Notes under the pieces: model-generated
The model's input: the letters and a program-made list of their open reading frames with translations, nothing else
Databases searched by the model: none
Told to the model about the DNA's origin: nothing
Source of the DNA: Paenibacillus radicis (ex Gao et al. 2016)
GTDB lineage: Bacteria > Bacillota > Bacilli > Paenibacillales > Paenibacillaceae
Length of the DNA stretch: 64,000 bases
Reading direction: 5' to 3'
NCBI RefSeq assembly: GCF_014641555.1
Contig: NZ_BMHY01000001.1
Coordinates: forward strand, 903,678 to 967,677
Shown: one piece after another, positions 1 through 8,027 of the stretch
Numbering within the stretch: position 1 is the first letter of the stretch
Layout: each line of letters begins with the position of its first letter
Position numbers and translations under genes: made by a program

Positions 1-20
1 AGGGAGCAAGAATAGCAGTC

Positions 21-254
21 ATGAGCAGGGTAGAAAAATTCGGGGGGTCAAGGAGAAGACAACAGCATGAGAAGGCGGCAAAGCCGCCTGGCAACGACAC
101 CGTAACGAATGCCGAGGCGCAACTGCCGCCTAGAAGAAATAAATTTCCTTCCCAAGCTCCAAAGATTACGAAATGGTATTATAATGTATTGTTTATTTTA
201 TTCGTGTCGCTAGTGGCCGGATTGTTCTGGTACGGCATCAAATATACGCAATAA
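21..254 (+). CDS. small single-pass membrane protein, unknown function
   Basis: A 77-residue protein with a basic, proline-rich N-terminal half (about residues 1-50, many Arg, Lys and Gln) followed by one hydrophobic helix near residues 53-73 and a short polar tail. This predicts a tail-anchored small membrane protein with the soluble part in the cytoplasm. I do not recognise the family. An AGGGAGC sequence at the very start of the window may be its ribosome-binding site, although the spacing of about 13 bases is long. It converges on the deacetylase gene, with the two stop codons almost touching. Confidence 0.6.
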   Translation: MSRVEKFGGSRRRQQHEKAAKPPGNDTVTNAEAQLPPRRNKFPSQAPKITKWYYNVLFILFVSLVAGLFWYGIKYTQ

Positions 255-1103
255 TCAGGATTGCGCCGGCAGCTCAATGGTTGCAGGATCAATGAAGCCG
301 TATCCTTTATCCTCTAGCTTTGTCAGCAGCCCGTCGAGCGCTTCCGCCGTCCATTTCAGTTCATGCATTAATATATTTGCACCGGGATGGAGCTGCTCCA
401 GCACGTTGGCGATTACTTTATCGGGATCGCCAGGCGACTTTTGTTCCCAATCCAGCGAGCCATTCGACCACGTCATGAACAGCAGGCCGTGGTTTTTTGC
501 TATCTCTTTCACTTTATCTCCTCCGGATCCGTAAGGGGGACGGAAGAAGCGAGGCGGTTCGCCTGTGATGTCTTCTACATCTTTTTGCACATCACCAATT
601 TGCTGTTCGATTTTTGCTTCGTCTTCTTTCTTTAGATCGATATGGTCCCAAGAATGGTTGCCGATCGTCTGGCCCCGCTCTTGTATGAGAGTCAGCAGCT
701 CGGGATGATCCTTCACCCGGTAACCGTTGACGAAAAATATCGCTTTGGCATGATGCTTATCCAGCGTGTCGAGCAGACTGGTCAACACTTCTTTGTTATG
801 AGGACCGTCATCGAAAGTGAGCAAAACGACTTTTTTCTCCGTTGTCTCTTCGATCGGAACGAAACGGTAAACCTTGTTCATTTTGTACAGAGCTTTAATC
901 TCTTCTGCGGCGGCGATCGTCTCAAGCGGCGTCGCTGCAGGCGACGGCGGCGGAGAAACAGTCTGCTCCGGGGTGGCAGTTATGGCTGGGACGGCGTGAG
1001 TTGCGTTGTTGTTACCCGATACCGCGCTGCTGCATGAGGCAAGAAAAAGGGCCGCTGCGGCCGCGGCCGTTATAGCTCCAATCGATTTTATTGCTGCATT
1101 CAT
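255..1103 (-). CDS. polysaccharide deacetylase family lipoprotein (NodB domain)
   Basis: Predicted extracytoplasmic carbohydrate esterase 4 that removes N-acetyl groups from cell-wall glycan or another polysaccharide. The start at 1103 is chosen because GGAGGGA lies upstream; a longer reading to 1151 has no such site. The 282-residue product begins with a lipoprotein signal (LASC, Cys24), then a Pro/Thr-rich linker, then the NodB domain: TFDDGP at 96-101 (metal and base Asp pair), H-x3-H at 150-154, RFFRPPYG at 185-192 and a late LMHE motif at 245-248. All CE4 motifs look intact, so activity is likely. The true substrate cannot be told from the sequence. Confidence 0.9.
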   Translation of the reverse strand: MNAAIKSIGAITAAAAAALFLASCSSAVSGNNNATHAVPAITATPEQTVSPPPSPAATPLETIAAAEEIKALYKMNKVYRFVPIEETTEKKVVLLTFDDGPHNKEVLTSLLDTLDKHHAKAIFFVNGYRVKDHPELLTLIQERGQTIGNHSWDHIDLKKEDEAKIEQQIGDVQKDVEDITGEPPRFFRPPYGSGGDKVKEIAKNHGLLFMTWSNGSLDWEQKSPGDPDKVIANVLEQLHPGANILMHELKWTAEALDGLLTKLEDKGYGFIDPATIELPAQS

Positions 1104-1260
1104 AACTAATGGATCCCTCCGGTGCTTGTATAATCGATTCCATTGTAGCATATTCGAAATTCGATGCCGTTACGCAAGTTTCCTTTATTTAAGCAGGATG
1201 GCCTTCAGCCTTGACGGCAAAAATATCGGGTGAAACGATATTTATAAGGAGGTTTGCCTA

Positions 1261-1584
1261 ATGAGGCTAAGGGGTTTTATAGTCGGAGGCGCAATTGGCG
1301 CAGCTGCGGCGCTCTATATGGCGCGTAAGCGTCCAGGTACAGCGGCATGGCTGTCAGCAACGATGTCGAACGGGCTCTCGAAGCTCGGACGGAAATCGTT
1401 CTCGATAATGATGATGAATGATTGGAAGACGAAGGCGGTTGTTTCCGCCCCAAAGCATACAGACGGTACCGCCGCAAAATCAGAAGGAAATTGGGAACGG
1501 ATTGAAGCGATTATCAACAGCGATCCCAAGCTGAAGGAGCAAGCGAATCAGGTTATGGCGGAATCGTCGTCCCGCATGCATTAA
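1261..1584 (+). CDS. small YtxH-like protein with N-terminal hydrophobic segment
   Basis: A 107-residue protein preceded by TAAGGAGGT, an excellent ribosome-binding site. Residues 6-21 are a glycine- and alanine-rich hydrophobic stretch (GFIVGGAIGAAAALYMA) like the N-terminus of YtxH-type proteins, then a basic linker and a polar C-terminal part. It is probably membrane-associated with its tail in the cytoplasm. The function is unknown. A strong terminator follows at 1604-1654, so it looks like a single-gene transcript. Confidence 0.65.
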   Translation: MRLRGFIVGGAIGAAAALYMARKRPGTAAWLSATMSNGLSKLGRKSFSIMMMNDWKTKAVVSAPKHTDGTAAKSEGNWERIEAIINSDPKLKEQANQVMAESSSRMH

Positions 1585-1603
1585 TTTAGGTACAGGAAGA
1601 GGG

Positions 1604-1654
1604 GAATCGCTTGAACGGGCAACTATGCTGCACGTTTCAACCGATTCTTTTTTT
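1604..1654 (+). terminator. intrinsic terminator after the YtxH-like gene
   Basis: The arm GAATCG-c-TTGA pairs with TCAA-c-CGATTC (1604-1614 with 1637-1647), followed directly by seven T residues. Confidence 0.8.
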
Positions 1655-1784
1655 GCCTATTTTAGGTGCAATCCATGTTTATACATGATAAAGTAGTTAC
1701 ATAGCACGATTTGATCAATTTGATCACATCTTCTCAATAATTTCATACGCTGTTACAACAGATGCTGCAGAGGAGGATCCTGTC

Positions 1785-2399
1785 ATGAAAATCGAGCGGC
1801 TAAGTCAGGACAAGATTCGGATTTTCCTGACGTTCGACGACCTGCTGGAACGTGGGATCCAGAAGGAAGACATGTGGCGCGAAATTCCAAAGGTACACGA
1901 GCTATTCAGCGAAATGATGGACCAAGCATACAGTGAACTTGGATTCGATGCCAGCGGCCCATTAGCGGTCGAAGTATTTGCCTTGCCTGCCCAGGGAATG
2001 GTTGTCATTGTAACCCGTGGCAAAATGAACGGTCAATCCGACGAGCGGGCAACCGACGATGAAGACACGGAAGACGAGATATACGAAATGGAAGTGACGA
2101 TGGAGCAAAGCGACATCGTAATGTATTCCTTCCGGGATTTTGAAGATGTCATCAGCGTTTGCAAGCAATTGCAGGCTGCCAGTCTGACGGAGGATGGACG
2201 TTTGTATTCCTACAACGGGAAATGGATATTGGCGCTGGAGCCAGCCCTAATCGATTCTTCCCGCCACAATGCCGTTATTGCCTTGCTGGCAGAATACGGG
2301 GAAGCGACATCCGTTACTTACGCGATGCTCGAGGAGTATGGAAAGGTCATCATGCCGTCGGACGCTGTACGGGAAATTTGCACTCATTTCTATAATTGA
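1785..2399 (+). CDS. mecA: MecA/YpbH family ClpC adaptor protein
   Basis: Adaptor that delivers substrates to the ClpC AAA+ unfoldase; in B. subtilis MecA targets ComK and YpbH (MecB) is its paralogue. The 204-residue protein has the typical N-terminal substrate-binding module (MKIERLSQDKIRIFLTFDDL...), a central acidic linker rich in Asp and Glu (about 88-102) and a C-terminal ClpC-binding module from about residue 105. AGGAGGATCC precedes the ATG. Its place directly upstream of gudB matches B. subtilis ypbH, so by position it is the MecB orthologue, while the family name is MecA. A terminator follows the gene. Confidence 0.92.
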   Translation: MKIERLSQDKIRIFLTFDDLLERGIQKEDMWREIPKVHELFSEMMDQAYSELGFDASGPLAVEVFALPAQGMVVIVTRGKMNGQSDERATDDEDTEDEIYEMEVTMEQSDIVMYSFRDFEDVISVCKQLQAASLTEDGRLYSYNGKWILALEPALIDSSRHNAVIALLAEYGEATSVTYAMLEEYGKVIMPSDAVREICTHFYN

Positions 2400-2412
2400 G
2401 AAAGCACATGGA

Positions 2413-2460
2413 GAAGAGCATCGGAGGGCCAAATTTGTCCCCCCGATGCTCTTCTTGCTT
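2413..2460 (+). terminator. intrinsic terminator after mecA
   Basis: Perfect 12-bp stem GAAGAGCATCGG / CCGATGCTCTTC (2413-2424 with 2443-2454), extended by GGG/CCC inside, then TTGCTTT. Confidence 0.85.
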
Positions 2461-2536
2461 TAAAAAATAAAATAATCGAATATGGTCGGGGCTGCTAGTT
2501 CATATTACATGTAGACAAAGGCGGTGAGCTTTCATC

Positions 2537-3787
2537 ATGGCGGATATACATGCACATGATATTTTGAAGTCTACACAAATTGTAATTGAACAAGCATTGC
2601 GCAAGCTCGGACATCAGGATTCGATGATCGAGCTGCTGAAGGAGCCGATGCGCATCTTGACGGTACGCATTCCCGTCAGAATGGATGACGGAACAACGAC
2701 CATATTTACCGGTTACCGTTCCCAGCATAATGATGCGGTTGGGCCAACCAAAGGCGGAGTAAGATTTCATCCCGGCGTGACCGAGCCGGAGGTTAAGGCG
2801 CTATCGATCTGGATGAGCCTCAAATGCGGCATTGCCGATCTGCCTTACGGCGGAGGCAAAGGCGGCGTTATTTGCGATCCGCGTAAAATGTCGTTCGGCG
2901 AACTGGAGCGGGTAAGCCGCGGTTATGTTCGTGCCGTTAGCCAGATTGTGGGGCCAACTAAGGATATCCCTGCGCCCGATGTAATGACCAATTCGCAAAT
3001 TATGGCTTGGATGCTCGATGAATACAGTCGTATTCGTGAATTTGACTCACCTGGTTTTATTACGGGCAAACCGATCGTACTTGGCGGCTCGAAGGGTCGG
3101 GAGACCGCTACCGCTCGAGGCGTCGTTATTATGATTGAAGAGGCGCTTGCGCTTCGGGGTATTGAGATCAAAGGCGCGAGAATCGTCATTCAAGGCTTCG
3201 GCAATGCGGGCAGTTATTTAGCCAAATTTATGCATGAGGCCGGTGCGCGCGTAATTGGTATATCCGATGTGAACGGGGCGTTGTATAATGAAGAGGGACT
3301 GGATATCCCTTATCTGCTTGACCGCAGAGATTCATTCGGCAATGTAACGAATTTATTTCCGCAAACCATTACGAATGATCAGCTGCTGGAGCTGGATTGT
3401 GACGTGCTAGTACCGGCTGCAATCGAGAATCAGATTACGGAAACGAACGCCCCGAATATTCGCGCCTCCATTATCGTCGAGGCGGCCAACGGCCCCACGA
3501 CGCTTGAGGCAACGCAAATATTGACGGATCGTGGCATTCTGCTCGTACCCGACGTTCTGGCCAGCGCTGGAGGCGTTATCGTCTCTTATTTCGAGTGGGT
3601 TCAGAACAATCAAGGCTACTATTGGGATGAGAACGAAGTGGATACGAAGCTGCGGATTATGATGATCCGGGGCTTTAAGCAAGTATATGAAATTCATCAA
3701 ACGAGAAATGTCGATATGCGGCTTGCCGCTTATATGACGGGGGTTCGCAAAATGGCGGAAGCGGTTCGTTACCGCGGCTGGGTATAA
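2537..3787 (+). CDS. gudB: NAD-dependent glutamate dehydrogenase
   Basis: Catalyses the reversible oxidative deamination of glutamate to 2-oxoglutarate and ammonia in the cytosol, the catabolic link between nitrogen and the citric acid cycle. The 416 residues match the usual length of RocG/GudB. The Glu/Leu/Phe/Val dehydrogenase signature PYGGGKGG is at 103-110 with the conserved Lys, and GPTKGGVRFHP lies near 69-79. The C-terminal half holds the Rossmann domain, with VIQGFGNAGSYLA near residues 218-230. The reading frame is intact, unlike the cryptic gudB duplication known from laboratory B. subtilis 168. Position after mecA and before prsW supports gudB over rocG. Confidence 0.93.
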   Translation: MADIHAHDILKSTQIVIEQALRKLGHQDSMIELLKEPMRILTVRIPVRMDDGTTTIFTGYRSQHNDAVGPTKGGVRFHPGVTEPEVKALSIWMSLKCGIADLPYGGGKGGVICDPRKMSFGELERVSRGYVRAVSQIVGPTKDIPAPDVMTNSQIMAWMLDEYSRIREFDSPGFITGKPIVLGGSKGRETATARGVVIMIEEALALRGIEIKGARIVIQGFGNAGSYLAKFMHEAGARVIGISDVNGALYNEEGLDIPYLLDRRDSFGNVTNLFPQTITNDQLLELDCDVLVPAAIENQITETNAPNIRASIIVEAANGPTTLEATQILTDRGILLVPDVLASAGGVIVSYFEWVQNNQGYYWDENEVDTKLRIMMIRGFKQVYEIHQTRNVDMRLAAYMTGVRKMAEAVRYRGWV

Positions 3788-3840
3788 CCCGGCGCTTCGC
3801 CGCCATTAGGTGTGGCCCTATGCTGGAGGTGATCAACGAA

Positions 3841-4539
3841 ATGTTCTTGTTTTCCGTGTTAACGGCAGCGGTGGCGCCCGGCGTTTCGCTGCTCACCTAT
3901 CTATATTTGAAGGACCGCTACGATTCCGAACCGATTCATATGGTCGTTCGAATGTTTTTGCTCGGCGTCCTGATCGTAGTACCCATCGTTGTTATTCAAC
4001 GCGGACTGCAGCTCTGGTGGGGAGAATCGCCGCTCGTACTCGCTTTTGCCGAATCGGCAGGTGTGGAAGAGCTCGTGAAATGGTTCGTGCTGTATCATAT
4101 TATTTATAACCATACCGAATTCGACGAGCCCTACGACGGTATCGTCTATGCAGCCTCCATCTCGCTTGGCTTTGCAACGCTGGAGAATGTTATGTATGCC
4201 GTATTCTCGCCTGCAACATTCGGAACACTGCTCATGCGTGCGCTGCTTCCGGTATCCGGACATGCGCTGTTTGGCATCATGATGGGCTATTACGTAGGCA
4301 AAGCCAAGTTTGCGATTAGTAAACGGAAGCGCAATTTGTACTTGGCCATTTCACTGTTGCTGCCTTTCGGACTCCACGGCACATACGACTGGATTATGAT
4401 TACGCAGCAGCAAAACTGGATGTATTTCATCATTCCGTTCATGGCAGCGCTTTGGGTATGGGGTTTGCGTAAAATGCAGCGTGCCAATGCAAGATCGCCA
4501 TTCCGGTTTCTCGCCCGCGAGGATGAGATTAAATTGTAA
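3841..4539 (+). CDS. prsW: site-1 intramembrane protease PrsW
   Basis: Polytopic membrane protease; in B. subtilis it makes the first cut in the anti-sigma factor RsiW in response to antimicrobial peptides and envelope stress. The start at 3841 follows GGAGGTGA at the right distance and lines up with the start of the B. subtilis protein; the in-frame ATG at 3820 lies before that site. The 232-residue product has about eight hydrophobic segments and the key EELVK motif at residues 76-80, as well as later conserved His in GHALFG and FGLHGTYD. No sigW/rsiW pair is in the window. It follows gudB as in B. subtilis. Confidence 0.88.
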   Translation: MFLFSVLTAAVAPGVSLLTYLYLKDRYDSEPIHMVVRMFLLGVLIVVPIVVIQRGLQLWWGESPLVLAFAESAGVEELVKWFVLYHIIYNHTEFDEPYDGIVYAASISLGFATLENVMYAVFSPATFGTLLMRALLPVSGHALFGIMMGYYVGKAKFAISKRKRNLYLAISLLLPFGLHGTYDWIMITQQQNWMYFIIPFMAALWVWGLRKMQRANARSPFRFLAREDEIKL

Positions 4540-4592
4540 ACGATCCGTCCATACTGACTTCTAAAAGGCCAGTTAACGCTTAGGAGGTAAGG

Positions 4593-4748
4593 ATGGAAGC
4601 GAGAGTGAAGGTAACGATCCGGTGCAATGTATGCGGAGAGAAGTTCGTGCTGCGCGGACGGCGCGAGAAAGGCTCCATTGACACTGGCTTCAAGCAGTGC
4701 ATTTGCAACAACAGCAATGATCTCGATGTCGAAGAACACAGTATTTAG
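4593..4748 (+). CDS. 51-residue zinc-ribbon-like small protein
   Basis: This short frame has an ideal ribosome-binding site (TAGGAGGTAAGG) before its ATG. The product MEARVKVTIRCNVCGEKF... carries CNVC near residues 11-14 and CIC near 36-38, four cysteines that could hold one zinc ion, in a basic N-terminal half; the tail is acidic. It sits between prsW and ypeB, where B. subtilis has the large sleB gene. I do not know a named family. It may bind nucleic acid or act as a small regulator; that is inference. Confidence 0.7.
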   Translation: MEARVKVTIRCNVCGEKFVLRGRREKGSIDTGFKQCICNNSNDLDVEEHSI

Positions 4749-4759
4749 AACAGATGTAT

Positions 4760-4815
4760 AAAGCTCCCTTCCTGAAACCAAACTAACGCTAGGTTTCGAC
4801 AAGAAAGGAGCTTTT
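4760..4815 (+). promoter_or_regulatory. hairpin enclosing the ypeB ribosome-binding site
   Basis: The left arm 4760-4779 (AAAGCTCCCTTC...GAAACC) pairs with the right arm 4792-4814 (GGTTTC...GAAAGGAGCTTT) with a small internal mismatch. AAAGGAG (4804-4810), the ypeB Shine-Dalgarno, lies inside the right arm, and CTTTTCTGTT follows. The structure could end transcription of the small zinc-ribbon gene and also block translation of ypeB in long transcripts. Confidence 0.6.
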
Positions 4816-4820
4816 CTGTT

Positions 4821-6179
4821 ATGTACAAACGACTCAGCGCTGTGCTGTTCCCCATCATGACCCTCTTATTGATCGGGGCCGCTTATTGGGGCTATCAAGA
4901 GCATCAAGAGAAAAACTCGATATTGCTCAAAGCCGAAAACCAATACCAGCGGGCTTTCCACGATCTCACCTATCACGTTCAGCAGCTGCACCAGCAGCTA
5001 GGAAATACGCTGGCCGTGAATTCGACTTCCCAAGGTTTCCACCGCAAAGGGCTCGTCAATGTATGGCGGCTTACAAGCGAAGCGCAAAATGAGATCAATC
5101 AATTGCCGCTGACGCTGCTTCCGTTCAATAAAGCGGAAGACTTTTTATCGAGAATCGCAAATTTTGCTTACAAAACTTCCGTACGCGATCTGACGAAGCA
5201 GCCGCTGTCCAAGGACGAGTTTAGTACGCTGAAGACGCTTTATGCGAAGTCGGAAGAAATATCGAATGACCTCCAGACGGTTCAGGATCAAGTGCTGGGC
5301 ACCAAGCTGCGCTGGATGGACGTCGAGACCGCTTTGGCTGCGCAAAATTTGAAAGGCAGCAATGGCATTATCGACGGCTTCAAGACGATGGACAAAAAAG
5401 TTAGCGAATATCCCGAAATTAACTGGGGGCCGTCCGTCAGCAGCATGTATCAGACCCGATCGGTCAAAATGCTGGGCGGCAAACTCGTTACCGCCGATGA
5501 TATCAAGAAGCATGTAGCCGAATTTGTCGGCCAAAATGCTGGTGAAATTAAAGTGATAGAGAACGGTAAAGGAACCCAATACGCGTCTTACAGCGCTTCG
5601 GTGACGGAGCCGAAGAGCGGCAAAAAGCTGCAGATGGATTATACGCAAAAAGGCGGCCAGCTGATCTGGTTCATGGATTCCCGGGACATCGGAGAGCAGC
5701 GGCTTGATACGATTAAAGCGAAGGAAGCTGCCGATAAATTTCTGAATGATCACGGATTTAAAGGCATGCAGGCGGTCACCTACGACACCTTCAACAACGC
5801 CGGAACGTTAACATACGTTGCAAGCCAGAACGGCGTGCTTATTTATCCCGAGAAGCTTACGGTGAAGATCGCGCTCGACAACGGCGAGGCGGTAGGTCTT
5901 CAGGCCAATGACTACGTCTATGAGCATCATGCACGGAAAATTCCAGATGCGAAAGTTACACAGGCGGAGGCACGCAAAGCGCTCAACCCGGAAATGAAAG
6001 TATCCAAGGAGCAAAAGGCGATTATTTTGAACGACCTAGGTGAAGAAGTGCTCTGCTATGAGTATACGGGTAAAATAAACGGAAGTATCTATCGTATCTA
6101 CATTAATGCAGAATCCGGCGTGGAAGAATCGATTGAGGAGATGTCTCCGCAGGATCGTTCAGCAGCTGCCGCTAAATAA
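4821..6179 (+). CDS. ypeB: spore germination protein YpeB
   Basis: Spore protein that stabilises and localises the cortex-lytic enzyme SleB; in B. subtilis and B. anthracis each needs the other for accumulation in the spore. The 452 residues match the family: an N-terminal membrane anchor (residues 7-27), a helical N-terminal region with Gln-rich heptads (about 35-190), and three PepSY-like modules from about residue 225 to the end. The protein therefore faces the space outside the inner spore membrane. Unusually, sleB is not next to it; a 51-residue zinc-ribbon gene is there instead. Its ribosome-binding site is inside a hairpin. Confidence 0.92.
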   Translation: MYKRLSAVLFPIMTLLLIGAAYWGYQEHQEKNSILLKAENQYQRAFHDLTYHVQQLHQQLGNTLAVNSTSQGFHRKGLVNVWRLTSEAQNEINQLPLTLLPFNKAEDFLSRIANFAYKTSVRDLTKQPLSKDEFSTLKTLYAKSEEISNDLQTVQDQVLGTKLRWMDVETALAAQNLKGSNGIIDGFKTMDKKVSEYPEINWGPSVSSMYQTRSVKMLGGKLVTADDIKKHVAEFVGQNAGEIKVIENGKGTQYASYSASVTEPKSGKKLQMDYTQKGGQLIWFMDSRDIGEQRLDTIKAKEAADKFLNDHGFKGMQAVTYDTFNNAGTLTYVASQNGVLIYPEKLTVKIALDNGEAVGLQANDYVYEHHARKIPDAKVTQAEARKALNPEMKVSKEQKAIILNDLGEEVLCYEYTGKINGSIYRIYINAESGVEESIEEMSPQDRSAAAAK

Positions 6180-6185
6180 TGATAT

Positions 6186-6237
6186 GGCTCCCCTCAAATT
6201 GAGTGTGATATAATGACACCATTATGGGAGGGGAGCC
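6186..6237 (+). promoter_or_regulatory. perfect inverted repeat covering the ypfA ribosome-binding site, with an internal -10 box
   Basis: GGCTCCCCTC (6186-6195) is the exact reverse complement of GAGGGGAGCC (6228-6237). The right arm contains the Shine-Dalgarno of the PilZ gene. A TATAAT box (6209-6214) lies in the loop without a clear -35. RNA started from that box would lack the left arm and leave the ribosome-binding site free; read-through RNA from ypeB would sequester it. There is no T run, so it is a poor terminator. Confidence 0.6.
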
Positions 6238-6242
6238 AATTG

Positions 6243-6893
6243 TTGCCTAGAGTAAACCAAATGTTGTTTTTCGAGATCGCTTCCTCGGATGAAGCGGAAG
6301 CAGCCGTTGAGTACAAGGCGAGAATCGCCGATGAGCTTGAGGACGGGCTGTTGATCGAGACTCCGTTGAACGAAAGTACCGGCCGTATGAAGAGACTTTA
6401 TCTGGGGGACGAGCTTTCCGTTCATTTTGTGACGGAGGACGGCATTAAGAACTACTTTGATTCGCATGTCATCGGTTTTCGCGAGGATACGATTAAGCTG
6501 ATTAAGATCCGCAAGCCCGATCCAGACCGAATCACGAAAGTACAGCGCCGTCATTTTCTGCGCGTGCCTGCCGAGCTCGAAATTTCCGTTACTGCTGTGG
6601 GGCAGATTCGTTTCGTGACCCATACGGACGACGTCGGAGGCGGGGGCATCTCGTTTCTTTGCGACGGCAAATGGGCGATCACCCGTGAGATGGTACTGGA
6701 TTGCTGGCTGCTCGTCCCTTACAAGAACGGTTCGCTGGAGCATGCTTCATTCAAGGCGGAGGTTGTTCGAGTCGTTGAGCATACGTCGGGGCGGAAGCAG
6801 GTCATGATTAAATTTGTGAGCATCAGTGATTCCGAACGGCAAAAAATCATTCGTTACTGCTTTGAAAGGCAGCTGGATTTTCGTAACCGGTAA
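6243..6893 (+). CDS. ypfA: c-di-GMP-binding PilZ flagellar brake protein (YpfA/MotI family)
   Basis: Homologue of B. subtilis YpfA (MotI/DgrA), which binds cyclic di-GMP and disengages the flagellar stator. The N-terminal YcgR-like domain (about 1-95) precedes a PilZ domain with RRHFLR (the RxxxR c-di-GMP motif, residues 102-107) and a following D-D-x-GGGG turn (129-135). A TTG start at 6243 is preferred because GAGGGGAG ends seven bases upstream; an ATG at 6213 lies before that site and would place it inside the coding region. Order ypeB-ypfA-ypfB-cmk equals B. subtilis. Confidence 0.87.
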   Translation: MPRVNQMLFFEIASSDEAEAAVEYKARIADELEDGLLIETPLNESTGRMKRLYLGDELSVHFVTEDGIKNYFDSHVIGFREDTIKLIKIRKPDPDRITKVQRRHFLRVPAELEISVTAVGQIRFVTHTDDVGGGGISFLCDGKWAITREMVLDCWLLVPYKNGSLEHASFKAEVVRVVEHTSGRKQVMIKFVSISDSERQKIIRYCFERQLDFRNR

Positions 6894-6956
6894 TGAATAA
6901 TCTGCAGGCAGCATAGGCATGCTAACTTGATAAGGGAAATAAAGGAAGTGTGCCGC

Positions 6957-7178
6957 ATGCCAGACAGAAGCCATAGAACAAATGATAGGACAGGCCCTGG
7001 AAAGAAGCGTGGATTTCGCTATTTCCGCGACTTGTCGGACGCTGTCAGCAGCAGGCTCGCCAAGCTGGCGATCCTGCTGCTGATTGCTGTCGTTTTATCG
7101 CAAATCGCGCTGCAAAACGACACAGTAAGACGTTGGATGACCGATGTAGAGCGCTTGGAAGGGACGGCTCCGGAGTAA
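6957..7178 (+). CDS. ypfB: YpfB-like small membrane protein (DUF5359-type)
   Basis: A 73-residue protein with a basic N-terminal half and one transmembrane helix (about residues 35-53, LAKLAILLLIAVVLSQIAL). AAGGAAGTG precedes the ATG at 6957; a TTG at 6927 is in frame but has no comparable site. Size, topology and position between the PilZ gene and cmk fit B. subtilis ypfB, whose function is not known. The assignment rests mostly on synteny. Confidence 0.7.
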   Translation: MPDRSHRTNDRTGPGKKRGFRYFRDLSDAVSSRLAKLAILLLIAVVLSQIALQNDTVRRWMTDVERLEGTAPE

Positions 7179-7196
7179 TGGAAGCCTTTCGTTCTT

Positions 7197-7225
7197 TTGC
7201 ATCTATGTCCATAGTGTGGTATAAT
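7197..7225 (+). promoter_or_regulatory. sigma-A promoter upstream of cmk
   Basis: TTGCAT (7197-7202), 17-base spacer, TATAAT (7220-7225). Predicted start near 7231-7234, only a few bases before a complete intrinsic terminator. Confidence 0.7.
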
Positions 7226-7235
7226 TTTCACGTTC

Positions 7236-7256
7236 GCAGGCAGAGCCTGCTTTTTT
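7236..7256 (+). terminator. compact intrinsic terminator between ypfB and cmk
   Basis: GCAGGC / AGA loop / GCCTGC (7236-7250) and six T residues (7251-7256). It can end the ypfB transcript, but it also lies about five bases after the predicted start from the cmk promoter, so it may act as an attenuator. Confidence 0.85.
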
Positions 7257-7325
7257 CTTGAGAGGTTTGAGTCGCAATTGCTTCAAGCATCGGCCAACCG
7301 TCTCTATTAAGGGGGTTGACTGTTC

Positions 7326-8024
7326 GTGATGCAGCAAGACGGTGACAGCGACCGGATTAACATTGCTATCGACGGCCCTGCAGGCGCAGGGAAAAGTACG
7401 GTTGCACGCAAGGTTGCCGAACAGCTAGGGTACATTTATATCGATACCGGGGCTATGTATCGGGCCGTGACGCTTAGCGCGCTTAGGGCTTCCATCGAGC
7501 CGCAAGACAGCAGGGCATTGGCAGCGCTGGCAACATCGCTGGACATTGAATTGCTTCCCGGTGACAAAGGGCAGACGGTGCTGCTGAACGGCGAGGACGT
7601 AACGGATTCTATACGCTCCCGTGAAGTAACGCTTATCGTCTCCTTAATCGCAGCGAATGAAACCGTAAGAGAAGTGCTGGGCGCCATGCAGCGAAAGCTT
7701 GCTGCCAAGAAAGGCGTTGTCATGGATGGACGGGATATCGGCTCGCATGTGCTGCCGAACGCGGAACTGAAAGTTTTTCTGACCGCAACCGTTGAAGAAC
7801 GCGCATCTCGCCGCTTCAAGGAAATTTCGGGCAAACAGGACGTAACGCTGGAGCAGTTGGCTCAGGAAATTGCTGACCGCGACCGGCTGGACGAGCAGAG
7901 AGAAATCGCTCCGCTCATTTGCGCATCCGATGCGCTCGTCATGGACAGTACCGCAATGACGATAGAAGAAGTCGTTGAGGCAATTGTCAAATTAAGCCGA
8001 ACCAAATTGGCGGAGGCGAAGTAA
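7326..8024 (+). CDS. cmk: cytidylate kinase
   Basis: Phosphorylates CMP and dCMP to the diphosphates with ATP, feeding CTP and dCTP synthesis and recycling CMP from phospholipid metabolism. The 232-residue protein has the P-loop GPAGAGKST near residues 18-26, the CMP-site IDTGAMYRAVT, DGRDIGSHVLP and the lid-region Arg residues RASRRFKE. The start is GTG 7326 or ATG 7329; AAGGGGG lies upstream of both. It is followed four bases later by plsC, then by the S1-like gene, the same order as in B. subtilis apart from plsC. Confidence 0.95.
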   Translation: MMQQDGDSDRINIAIDGPAGAGKSTVARKVAEQLGYIYIDTGAMYRAVTLSALRASIEPQDSRALAALATSLDIELLPGDKGQTVLLNGEDVTDSIRSREVTLIVSLIAANETVREVLGAMQRKLAAKKGVVMDGRDIGSHVLPNAELKVFLTATVEERASRRFKEISGKQDVTLEQLAQEIADRDRLDEQREIAPLICASDALVMDSTAMTIEEVVEAIVKLSRTKLAEAK

Positions 8025-8027
8025 ACT

